64,000 bases of DNA from Ilyonectria destructans. Lineage: Eukaryota; Ascomycota; Sordariomycetes; Hypocreales; Nectriaceae. Positions 39,871-50,552 of the stretch are shown here, one piece after another. The DNA is taken from assembly GCA_020740775.1 (NCBI GenBank), contig JAHEWK010000036.1:62001-126000 (forward strand). Reading direction: 5' to 3'. Position numbers and translations under genes: made by a program. A model generated the notes under the pieces. It searched no databases. It was not told where the DNA came from and was given only the letters and a program-made list of their open reading frames with translations. Positions within the stretch are counted from its first letter, which is position 1. Each line of letters begins with the position of its first letter.

Positions 39871-42800
39871 CTACAAGCGCTCAAAGCGACTTAGCAACTC
39901 GCTCGAGTCCACCTGGGCTCCTCTACCTTTCTCCATCATCCACACCCTTTCTCCATGGCGCTCCGCTTTGCGGGTCGAGCTGTGCACCGCCGTCCGCAGG
40001 CTTTTGCTGATGCCTGCGCTTGGATAGGCAAACACCCCGAACATGCCAGTCCCGCTCTTGGTCGCTAGACTCATAACACCCTTTCCAAGGCCCTTAACAG
40101 TCCCCAGAGCACCCTCTTTCCTAGCGCCCTTGTATGCCTGCATCACGACGTCGTTGATGCCGTCGATGAAACCCCAAGCAAAAGTCTTACCTGCGACGAT
40201 CATTCCACTCTTGGCATCGGTCACGGGGCCGTGATCGCGCACATTGCCGCCGTAGTGGTTCGGCACTGATTTTAGACCTTCAGTCAGAGCAAGCGGGATA
40301 TCGACCACCATGCCTTTTAGAGCAGTGGGCCCGATCTTTCCTATGCTCCTGGCGGATGCGCCTGCCATTCTACCTGCTAACGAGCCCGAGTTCTCACTCC
40401 TTGGCCGCCCCGAATCGCCCTAAGTCTGACTTGTAATGCTGGTGCCGCCATCTCCAGCCTTTTCCTGGATGGTGGTAGGACCTCGAGCTTGAGTCCTCTT
40501 CAGCTCACGAGCGCGCCGCTGGTTCTCGTCTCGGTACTCTTCCACTGGCTTGGTGACGATACCCGTGATAGAACCGGCCATCCCTGTTGCTGTTGCCATG
40601 ACCGCCGAGGCGCCCCCCGAAATGGGACCCCCATCGCGTGGTTTCAATGAAGATGGGATTGCTCTGATAGCTGCGGTGAGCAAGTTAGCATAGCAAGTCG
40701 TTGTTGAGCGCACTAAAAGGAGAGACTGGATACTGACAGCTTCAGGTGCTTGGGCTCGGTCGACGTGCTCGACAGGATAACCTCTGCAGCGACTTTGGAA
40801 AGCTTGATTGGACGTTTCGATTTACTATACAACCACACAGCCGGCTCACTAGGGATTAGGTCGCAGGGGATCCGTCCAGAGGTAACTGTCTGTGGAATGA
40901 CTGCACAGCAGCACGGACGCCTACCTCGGACGCCATCTTGGCGGCGATCGACTCGGCCGCAGCCGCAGCCTCCTGCGAGAGACAGTAGCGAATGGCTTGG
41001 GAAAGGTTGTGCATCGTTAGTTCCGTATGGGGTATTGGGCTGGGGCCCGCGCCTGCGTTGGCCACCATCTGGCCCCAGAAAGGTTGGCTGGCGGTCGAGG
41101 ATTAGTCTAGATTTGAGATTTTGCCCGGACTACATTTCGGAGGGTGACTGATTAGCAACTTACTCTCCGAAGAAGGGGACGATGGTAGTGGGCTTCCGTT
41201 CCTCAGTCCGCAGGCCGTTGTTCCTGCACCTCCATGGTGAACCACGGCGGCAACATGCTGGAAAAGCCACTCGTGGGGGCAGTCTCCTATCCAGTATATG
41301 TTCTCATTCTCCGAGCCCACGAGGTCGGACCAGCCATTGGAGATGATGGCGCGGGCGCCAGCAACGTGGACAGCATCGAGGATAATGCTAATCATCCTTT
41401 CCGGGTTGTCTAATACGATGCTACCGAAGCCGATGTAGACTGGCGGCGGACCGGCCTCGAGAAACTGGACAAGATCTGCTGGTGGAGAGAATTGAGGAGC
41501 GTCGCGAAAGAAGAATCCACAAACGTCTATGTTTGGTCCTTAGCGGTAATCTGGGCACATATTTGTCGCGTGGGGATGTCAGACCGATATGCGAAGCCAA
41601 GTCGGCCGGCTTTGGCACTAAGGCTGGTGACCAACAGGATGTAAAGGGTATTTTCAACATTTGCGTTAGCATAGGGGCATCAAACATGGCCACCTCTTCC
41701 AGGTCTATTGACCTTCGCCACTTGTTGACGGGGTCACCTAGCCTTGCGGTCAAAAGCGTCAGCAGGGGATTCCTATAGTAACTGCGGCCCAGAGCAGAGG
41801 AAGAGGGAGCTTACCCTTGCCAGGTCAACCACTCCACCACGCTGTAGGAGATATAATTCTCAAGACGAGGATCGATGCCAACCTTCCTCAGATTGGCAAG
41901 TGGATGTGGGAAAGCTCTGGTGCTGCTCCAAGGCATCGTAAACATCAGGTGCACAGGTATACCGGGCGCCTGGGCGCAGTGGATATGTGCAAAGCTGGGG
42001 GGTTAGCGATTATAGCATAAGCTACAAAAGGCTGACCAGTCAAGGCATCTGGTCTCAACCATGAATGCCAGAAATTCTCGAGCATCCCTTGGACCATGTA
42101 GCGCTTTTGCTGGATTTCGCCAGCCGCGAGACTCTTCATACTGGGAACAAGGCCCGGATTCTTAACCATGTAGGCCATCAACTCGGCCGGGTCGCCGCCG
42201 ACAGGGTAAAACTCTAGGCCTGAGCCTCGTACGAAGTTCTCGAATGTGTCATGAGTCGCCAGGCGGACGCGGTGGCCGTGTCGCTGGAGCTCATTGCCAA
42301 GGGCGATAAAAGGCTGTACGTCTGCTCCCCACAACTTGAATGACAATGTTCAGCTTCGTGGCCCATGACTTAGTTTGCGGTTTTGTTTCCGAATACTCTA
42401 GTGACGGAGTTCCCGGTTACTCGTGCTTTTCGGGCGGCGTGTAGTAGAGGTAGGTAAGGCTGCGAACCAGCTTCGAATTGTTGAGATCCGTGGTTTAACG
42501 GATTAATGGCTATTCCGATCCATTGGTGGCTAGGATGTAGATGCCTTCTTGTCCATAGCTAGCGCTAGTCTTTTTTCTTCAATCAACATAACATGCTCAT
42601 TTCAACACGAATTGCAGTCGATGTCGACCCAGGCATCATCTTTAGGGCCGGTAAGCCTCGATACCTACATGTGCGGGACAGAACATACCTCAAATTTTGA
42701 CACCGTTACCGAGAAGATTGCCGAACGTGGATGGCGAGGAACCCAACGACACGCGCTCGGCGGGCAGTTCTGCGGCATGTGCCAGGTCGCCGCCGGTGCT

Positions 42801-42911
42801 GGCGGCTTTTCTCAGGCTCGGATAAGGTGGCGCCGGGCTAGCCGGGCTAAGGTACGGGGACTCATCGCCGGCGAGCTCGTATCGAATGGCGTCTCTTTTC
42901 TTGTCAGCCAT
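39871..42911 (-). pseudogene. Sterol 3-beta-glucosyltransferase-like gene, multiply frameshifted
   Basis: The ATG at 42911 begins an acidic N-terminus, MADKKRDAIRYELAGDESPY. Further on, in changing frames, are [65 protein letters not shown], and the nucleotide-sugar block [24 protein letters not shown] followed by TTACGLRNG. The C-terminal region has GPISGGASAVMATATGMAGSI and GKTFAWGFIDGIND. The disruptions I could place are: a short deletion at the GSRGDVQP loop (about 42320), 1-nt losses near 42005, 41195, 40870 and 40630, a 4-nt gain near 41085, and a TAG at 40420. Plausible introns lie between. The intact enzyme would glucosylate membrane sterols in the cytoplasm. Confidence 0.85.
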
Positions 42912-43239
42912 TGTTGACGATGTCCGCTGCCTCCCGCCTCGAAAACATGGAAAAATGACGAAAGCGGGAGGTTAATTAAAAATGCCGTCGGGAGGGCCCA
43001 GAGACGCGTTGGAGAAGGCAGTGCCGCAAATTCCTCTTAACGAAGGCGTCGTAAGTGGCGGGGCTACATGTGCCAAGCGAACTCTACCAACTCGTACCCG
43101 CTTCGTACTTCGTTTATGTTCAGCCACCCGCGGAAGAGCTTGATTTTCAACACGCACGACTAGATGTACCGAGTGAAGCTGACAGCTACAAAGATTGGGG
43201 CTAAAGGGAGCGAGTGTGCGACAGATTGATCTATTATTA

Positions 43240-43570
43240 CCCGTTGGTTCATGTGGAGCGAAGCTCCAAGGCGAACCAACTAAGCAAGCTTAGTTGGCCA
43301 CAAAATTGCGAGACAGCCACAAAACTGCGAGACAGGATCAAAGATCACATGAATTTTGCTATCAGATTGTTAACCGAAGAGAGCCCGATGCGATTTTCGA
43401 GAGCCAAATTTTTGAGCCGCAGATATACCTTTTGTACTAACAGATTTACGCCAATTTCCCCGCCAACTCTGATGCTGTCTCGCGTTTTTGTGGCTGTCTC
43501 GCAATTTTGTGGCCAACTAAGCTTGCTTAGTTGGTTCGCCTTGGAGCTTCGCTCCACATGAACCAACGGG
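43240..43570. mobile_element. MITE with 85-bp perfect TIR (331 bp)
   Basis: The ends are exact inverted copies for 85 bp (starting CCCGTTGGTTCATGTGG), and about 97 bp with three mismatches. TA flanks both ends (43238-43239, 43571-43572). Each arm contains two tandem copies of GCCACAAAA-TGCGAGACA and nested small palindromes (GGAGCGAAGCTCC). The central 140 bp are non-coding. TA duplication and layout fit a Tc1-mariner-type MITE. Confidence 0.9.
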
Positions 43571-43654
43571 TACTCAGGGACAGTCATGTTTCCTGGCAAT
43601 TGTCGAAGGCCTTGATTTGGTGTCGGGGTTGATCATTTTCTCAAGGCTGAGTTT

Positions 43655-44997
43655 TTATTCATGGATGTCCACAACCCTTTTCGGCCATCCCATCCACTGG
43701 CTCCAGTACTCTCCCAGGAGTTCGTTAGCCACATCTACCATACTCCGGCCCCAACCTTCCATAAACCAGTAATCATTGAGACCATGGAATAAAGTGCCAA
43801 GGTACGCGAAGATCAGTAAGGCAGGAGGCTGCCGTTGTTGTAGCAGCTCGAAATACTCATCCGGGGCAAAGTGCAGCCAGATAAATGGCGCAGACCAAGT
43901 CTGATTATATCCCCATTGAGTTAAAACCTCGGGGTCCATCGTTCTGAATTGTCTCATATAGATATTGCATTTTCGAAGAAGGTATAATGCCTTGTCATAG
44001 ATTTGCGCATCGCTGCTGTGAGCCCATACCCCTTGAATACTGCGAAAGTGGTTGTCGTCGGCCACCGACTGATGGTTTGGATCCAGTTCATCCCAGTTTC
44101 CGAGGCCAAGCAGTGGGCTCAAGGGTCCAAAACGTACTCGCTCATGAACCGGCTGCAGCACGGCTCCCACGCCGTGGATCATCGGGATCCACTCAGCCCC
44201 CAGGATCCGGGACTTGCGGTCTGTGGTAGGGTCGTCGTAGAGCGGCCCGAACACGCCAAAGACATACAGCATGTTCAACGATGCACAGACGAATAGAGCG
44301 TCGCTATTATTGTCGCACATGTGGCTGATGCCGTCTTGAAACCCTTGCAGCGCTATGTTGTGATGATGGGCCGCTATCAAGATAAGTCGCCGTCTATCGG
44401 CAGACTGCCTGTACGCGAGGTGCAGGGCTGCTAGGCTGAGGATGCCATGCATGACAAAGGCATGCCTGAATGCGATCTGGGGAAATACTTTTTGCCAGTA
44501 ATGGTCCCCATCTGGAGATTTCACAATGTCTAGGCTTGTCAACAGGGTCCAGTGGTGCAGCAGGGCTAGATCATCGAGCGCGAAGGTTGTCGTCGTCGAT
44601 GACGACGGCGGCTGGTTGGTGTCGATGAGGCAGGGGATCGAAAGAGAAGATGTCAATGATGCTTCGTCAGCCTGCAGGGTTGACACGCTGGATCGGATAG
44701 CGGAGTGGTCGCTGCTCGGGTTCGGAAAGGGAGTGGCGATCTTGGTGGATGGATAGACGCATGGATGGTCGTGTCGCACACATGCCGTGCAGGCCGGTTT
44801 CACTTCATCACACTGCAGCATGAATTAGAACGCAACCGACAGCAGCTGAAGTGCTAGGAAGAAAGAGAGAGAGAGAAAAATGGAGAAGCAATGGTTCCCC
44901 ATACCTTGATTCGTCGCCTCCGACATTCAGCGCATCCCGTTCTTGATTTCCTGTGTGGTCGTCGCCGGCCTGCCGACGGCTGTTCCGGCGTCTCCAT
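43655..44997 (-). CDS. Zn2Cys6 transcription factor (TF2), intact
   Basis: Exon 1 (44997-44905, 31 codons) and a 92-nt intron (44904-44813) join CAECRRRRIK to CDEVKPACTACVRHDHPC, a complete C6 cluster. Exon 2 runs to 43655, for 416 residues in total. The regulatory half shares many blocks with TF1: LALLHHWTLLTSLDI, FVMHGILSLAALHLAYRQ, ILGAEWIPMIHGVGAVLQP, LGLGNWDELDP, QRQPPALLIFAYLGTLFHGLNDYWFMEGW (split here by family position). This layout resembles UPC2-like sterol-uptake regulators. It acts in the nucleus on unknown targets. It lies about 19 kb from TF1, at the other side of the enzyme and transporter genes. The MITE at 43240 is 85 bp beyond its stop. Confidence 0.85.
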
Positions 44998-45925
44998 CAC
45001 CCTCAAGAGCCGTGTTCAAAAGGGGATTTCCGAGGTGGGAACGAAGAAGAGAAAGTTCAAGTGGCGGGTCGCAGGAACGATGTAAGCGGGGAGCGAAATA
45101 AGAGGAACGAGATACGGCGAACGAACTACGACAGTACGAATTACGAATTACGGGGAACGGACCAGACCTGGCATGGCGGAATGCTTATGTAAAGTGCTCC
45201 GCTGCCGTAGGCACGAGCCACAATGGCCTGAGCTTGCTGAGGTAAAAATGCCGCTGATACGTGAAATCACGTGCGGAGCATCAGTCACGTGAGCAAAGGC
45301 AGTGAGTCAGGGACTCGTTGTCTTTGGGGATGCTGATCACTTGATCAGATCCTTGCTACAGCTAGGGCTAAGACTGCTGCAGCCCCCTTCAACAGGAAAG
45401 GCTGCTCTGCACAGGGACTAGTGGCCTGACCCATTGGGACCATAAAAGAGGAAGCTTTGGATGTTAGTAGATAGAAAGAACACCAACATCCCCCTTTGAA
45501 GATTATCATCGCCAACTTTAGGCAGGATCAATCTTCGAGCTCAATTTACAGCCTTTTCAGCCCATCTTTTCCAGCCTCTTTTGACGTGAACCGTTTGATC
45601 AAATGGTCCCGGATGCAGTGGCCTTTGGCCCTGCTCAATTGATCCATTTTGCCGTCTTTGGCACTGACCCCTTTTACTCTATCAGACACATCACTACCGC
45701 AGTCATCACCAAGCCGCCTTTTTGGGTGGGTTGTGGGTTTCTAGTGTCTCTTGTCCCCGCCCATCACTCAGCAGCTAGCCTCAAAAGGGCCTGCAGGGCC
45801 CTTCTGACTTTGCTTCTTCATCATTCTTTTTCATACAACAATACAATCCATCACCTGCTATTGCAGCTTTCTGGCCCTTCGTGCCCCCTAGGGCCTCTGG
45901 CCCTTGGCCATCGCCTCTTTTCGTA
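44998..45925. promoter_or_regulatory. Upstream region of TF2
   Basis: This is about 930 bp between the TF2 start and the TF3 stop. It has two CACGTG E-box-like sites close together (near 45267 and 45286, in TCACGTG contexts) and a CCATAAAAGAGG core-promoter-like box near 45440 facing right. A + frame of 112 codons from an ATG at 45603 has no motif and overlaps the TF3 3' end; I do not call it. Confidence 0.35.
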
Positions 45926-47881
45926 TCAGCCGCTCATATAATCAGATGTCCGATCCCCAGAACGAGCCACCCTTATAATTATTAGCATAAACCACCATAG
46001 TTCTATTGCATACTTCGTGAATCCAGGCTGAGCGGCAGGGTCTGCTTCTACTTTTGCCACTGCTATATCCCAAAGCGCTTTCCATCGCCTACAAGCACGG
46101 TGTAGAGCATTGGAAAGTGTGGAAGTGAGACAGTTTGCCTTCGCAACTGATACAATCAATCCTAGAGCTAAAGATAGTATAAGTGACGGCTCGAGCTGTA
46201 GGACTGGGCAGAGCCTTACCACTAATAATAATGAACAAATCAGTAGGTATAAGCCGGCTGAAAGATTCATCCTCTAGTCCTGGGCAAGCATCTGAGAGCA
46301 GAAGGAAAATGAAATCTGCTAATGGTTTGGACGGTATTCCAGCAGGTTCCAGCGAAAACAATTGTTCAAATTTTTGAGCTGTCTCCGCTTCAAAGGGCTT
46401 CTCTCGGCAGGGCATATCGCCAATCATTTCGGACACAGAAATTAGTAGAATGCTGTTGAGCGCGCTTGCCATAAGGCTAGCATAGATCTGAGTCCAATGT
46501 GCTAGGCTGCATCTCTGATTAGTTAGGGACAGCAAACAGATTTCGAATTCAGTTACCGGATGCAGCTTTCGTGTTGAATAAATATGGTCCAATCCTTAGC
46601 AGTGTAATCAGTTATGGAGATTCGATGCTTAATCCGGAGAACGCCAGACAATCGGACTGCAGCATTTAAAAGGGGATTCTTCTCCACTCGAATTCGACGA
46701 CGAGTTAATTGATCGTTTATGCCACACTGGATAATGAGAATAGTCAAGGCAGCCTGCAGTATTTCTATAGTCTCGATTGTCGGGTCCGTAGGAGAATTGC
46801 TTCCGAGGAGCAACTGTCTAAAGGTTGGGTGATTGAAGATAAACTCCTCTGAAATGTGGAAGAAATGGCGGGCTGAGAGGGCATGATCCATAGTTGGAGA
46901 AAAGAGGGCCCCTAAGAGGAATATGGCCAACAAAAGAGGTAGCGAAACCTGCTCATAGCTGAAGGTCGGGATGTGAAGAATAGGATGATATGACCAGATG
47001 GTATAGGCATAGATGCCAAGAAAGTACTCGAGATTAGGTACAGTAAAGACGGACTTTGCTAGAGAGATATCAAAGTCTGGCAGATCTGTAGCGTTGCTTA
47101 ATGCCATGATTTGACGCGTCTTCGATAATTGAGCAATCAACTCCTCGACCCGCTTACTTAGCAATGGTGAGCTTATGGTTTTCAATGTATAGTCCTCTGG
47201 AAGTTCCGCAGTGACGCTTGGGAAAAGCTCTGTTAGCCAAGTTGCACATGAGGCTTCGTTCTCGAATGTCGGCTCCAACATCGAGAGCCATGCCATGTCG
47301 CAAGATTCATTGCTAGGAGAATCCTCTCTTGCAATTGATTCAGAAGTTCCGAATGCAGATGGGTCAGTGAAACTCAGGAGCCAAGTTATCTTGATCGGCG
47401 TGGTTCCATCTGTCGTGTATCGAGGCGATTCCTGGCAATTAATTCGCTGATACGAGCACTGATGTTGGCGAGACAGGCATCGCGAGCACGGTGTACCTGA
47501 GTCGCATGAAACCCTCTTCTGTGAACAATTGTCACATGCATGAGGTTTCTTCCCGCGTCGTTTAGTTGGTATATAGATTTCTTGGCCACTTTCGACGCAG
47601 CTCTGCATGTGCCGACGAGCCACATCCCTATCTCTGGTTAAGGAAATGTTAGATAGATCATGGTAGAGAAGCTTACCTCCTTGCGAATGTTTTAGAGCAA
47701 GACGGGCAAGCTATCGAAGGATTGTCTGTATCTGCTGAAGATTAGTGCACGGACAAGAGAAGGAGACGGTTGTTGTACGAGTGGCTTCATGACGACGTAG
47801 GTGACTCTGCCTCAAGTATTTCTTCCCGCATGCATTACATCCAAACAGGGATCCGGCGGAATTACTTGACGAGCCTGACAT
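45926..47881 (-). CDS. C2H2 plus Zn2Cys6 fungal transcription factor (TF3), five exons
   Basis: The exons are 47881-47755, 47710-47677, 47633-46557, 46512-46220 and 46167-45926. They total 1773 nt, or 590 residues, all joined by 42-52-nt introns. The N-terminus carries a C2H2 finger (CNACGKKYLRQSHLRRHEATR) and a second one assembled across introns (CPSCSKTF...RDVARRHMQSC). A Zn2Cys6 cluster follows: CDNCSQKRVSCDSGTPCSRC with a sixth Cys. The middle region (YHPILHIPTF, LPLLLAIFLLGALFS) is the fungal-specific TF domain. This domain mix is known in fungal regulators, often near metabolic genes. No damage is seen. Its promoter holds a minisatellite. Confidence 0.85.
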
Positions 47882-47929
47882 GTTGCGCATATGCGAGGTA
47901 GATAGCTGAGCTGAGGCAGGCAGATGTTG

Positions 47930-48082
47930 TGGGTTTTCTTCCGGCTTGTGTGGGTTTTCTTCCAGCTTGTGGGTTTTCTTCCGGCTTTTATGGGTTTTCT
48001 TCCAGCTTGTGGGTTTTCTTCCGGCTTTTATGGGTTTTCTTCCAGCTTGTGGGTTTTCTTCCAGCTTGTGGGTTTTCTTCCA
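47930..48082. repeat. Minisatellite of eight GGGTTTTCTTCC units in the TF3 promoter
   Basis: GGGTTTTCTTCC starts at 47931, 47952, 47971, 47992, 48011, 48032, 48051 and 48070, so the spacing alternates 21/19/21/19/21/19/19. That amounts to a 40-bp higher-order unit (GGCTTTTAT and AGCTTGT spacers) repeated. The array begins 50 bp upstream of the TF3 ATG, with the purine-rich strand as the TF3 sense strand. Confidence 0.9.
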
Positions 48083-48116
48083 TCTAATGGGCCACCTGTG
48101 ACCTTTCGGTAAAACA

Positions 48117-50552
48117 AGTTCAGCCTCACCGTGTTGCCTACCACAATTTACCCCTGTGTCTGTTTAATTATATCAATTCGTTGAGGTTCGGCACCCGCGG
48201 ATCTGTGCCTATTAATAGTATGAGCCCCGAACGTTTCATTGATAAGCCTATGTCAATGGAAGCCGCCGCGTCATTTCCTCCAGGACAGGACTATGAGTCA
48301 CGCGAAGCCTTATTCAAGGCGATTAATGACTGAGATGCTCTGAGACCGAGATGGTGATAGTGGTTGAATACTGTTTAATACCAATCTAAGGGGCACGTAG
48401 CTCGAAATGAGCGCCGTCTTCGCATTCGAGCTTCTGTGATGCCTTAGCCATCAGGTCAACAAATCACTGCCAGATCAAGATACAGAATTCGTCATGTATA
48501 CGTCAAGGTGGGCGTTTCAGTCGGGAGAGGCGGATGGAGAAGCACCCCCAGAACGCAAGCCAACCAACCGCCCGCCGTCCTTTACCAGTCACATCCATAC
48601 CGGGAGCTCCTCTCGGCAAGGCACGCACCAGCTCCTTCAAGTGCAGGGGTTAGGTGAGAAAGTGCCGTACCTTCCATATCATGTATCTCTGCGTGTTATT
48701 TACTTTTAAAGATGCTTTCCCTGACGGCAAGGGCGCAGTGCGTTGCCTTAAACGGAGGAAAAGTCTGGACGGGCCCCGAAATGAGTGGAGGGAAAGAGCC
48801 ATCAGAAGGAAAGTTGTTGGGGAAAGGGTGGGGTGCGAATAAACAATGAAAGCAAGGCAGGGCGAAAGGGGGTAAAAGGTGTTGAGTTGACCGCTGGCCC
48901 CTTGTTTGGATTGAAGGAATCTCCCCCCAGCCTTTGGCGCAATTGTCGAAAATGCAACGGCCAAGTTCGCAATCATGGGCTAATTTTTGGGCCCATCATT
49001 TTCTAGTTGTACCTGTCTTTTTAGATTTCAGGGAATGGGAGATCTCGGCAGCTAGGGGCATGCGGCTTTCGAGATTAAGGAAAGATAGGTAATCAGAAAT
49101 GCGGTGGTTGTAAGAGTTCGCGCACTGAGTGAGCTGCATTGTGCATGTATTAGCTATTGGAGAGTCAATCATTAGTATGAGAATTTTGAGATCGGGATGG
49201 TGTCAATTAACCTGTGATAGCTGCCATTGAGAGAGCTACATGAAAGATACTTTTACATCTTTGATACCTCGGGATGCTCTTCAGATTATCTAACAGATGG
49301 CAACTGAAGCTTAACCATCAATCTTGTTCTTCATGATTCCAACAGGCAGATCACCAGCTAACAAATCTCGGAAGATGATGTACCGACTAGGTATCTCGTT
49401 GGGAAAATCTCTGCCATCTACCGGGACGGAGCCGGCAGGAGCAGCAAAAGGCGCCCCCGAGGTTTGTGCACGCACCTGTCTTCCATCCGTCCATCCCCAA
49501 TTGATTTTTTTTCTGTTCATGCATCAACAGCAGGGGGTGTCGGTACAGAACAGGAAAGGGGTGGGTACGTCAACGCTCGAAACAAGATTCTCATCAATCT
49601 TCACAAGCTAAAAGATAATCAGGAAGAGATGCCAAGAAAAACGATTCACCGAGGCACGAAACATCCCCGAGCGGAGATTCGGGGCAATTGAAGTGTCTTG
49701 ACGTGATAGAACGTCATTGTCAACAAGAACAAACAGTGTTCCTCCGCCCCATCTTGATCTCCAAGCTCTTCCCCAACCTCAGCTTGCTCAGGTACCTGAA
49801 AGACTGGAAACCTTCCTGTGCCATCCGCTAGCACTCTACAGTTAGACTGCAACGGGCCCCGTTTTGGCCTCCCGCCTCCTGCTGTAGTAGACTTGTTACA
49901 GAAGGTAGCGTCGCCTACTAACGGCATGCCCTGGTTGCTGCTGCTTCCATTGATTGTACAAACCTCTTTGAGGCAGCTCACTCAAAGTCACTTCCTCCAT
50001 CTGCCCTTTCAACAACCAGGGTCACTTAGTTTTCTCCTACTACAAGCTTTCGCCTTCTTCATCAGCTTGTCCTTTTCTCACTGAACTGTTGTGGCCATTT
50101 CTTTTCCTGCTGGCGGTGGAGGAGGCGACACAAGACGTAGCGTCCCTCCATAATAGGCTCCTCCACTCCACTTATCCCGCGCCTCTTCACAAATTTTCAA
50201 GCCCTCCACACACCCCCTCGAGCACCTCCCCCGGTCTCCGCCTCTTTCCTTTAATCCACATAACTCACTACTCTTCGCCCGCCTCCGGGTGACGGGTCTG
50301 ATATAAAGCCCTTAGGGCACCCTCAGCCCCAACCGCCTTCTGTCTCTTCATTCCTCTCATCCTATTCACTCTTTTAGGATACCTCCTTTATCCTAAAAGC
50401 CTTCGTCCTTCCTTTCGCTCCCCCGATCGCCCCCCCGAGATACCATCTCAACAGTGGTTCTACTGTGTGCCGGTACCGAGTCGACGATCGACTCTCCCAC
50501 CGTTGTATCGTCCTCACAAATTCCTGAGATCGTGTTCAACACGATCATCGAA
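48117..50552. promoter_or_regulatory. Long gene-free region and desaturase promoter/5' UTR
   Basis: This is 2.4 kb without a supportable gene; the frames are short and overlapping. The last 400 bp are strongly pyrimidine-rich on the + strand (CTCCACTCC, CCCCCTCGAGC, TCTTCATTCCTCTCATCC), as is common before highly expressed fungal genes. GATATAAAG at 50299 is a candidate TATA box about 250 bp before the ATG. Two GGCC-flanked stretches near 48850-48960 have no known meaning. Confidence 0.45.

Noticed and set aside
23262..44997. Classical secondary-metabolite cluster
   Set aside because: A P450, regulators and a glycosyltransferase are present, but no PKS, NRPS, terpene synthase or DMAT backbone gene is found.
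45603..45941. 112-codon plus-strand ATG frame
   Set aside because: Low complexity, no motif, and it overlaps the 3' end of TF3.
47930..48082. CRISPR-like array
   Set aside because: The repeats have no unique spacers, and the genome is eukaryotic; it is a minisatellite.
47924..48112. Repetitive 62-residue frame (VFFQLVGFLP repeats)
   Set aside because: It is just the translation of the minisatellite.
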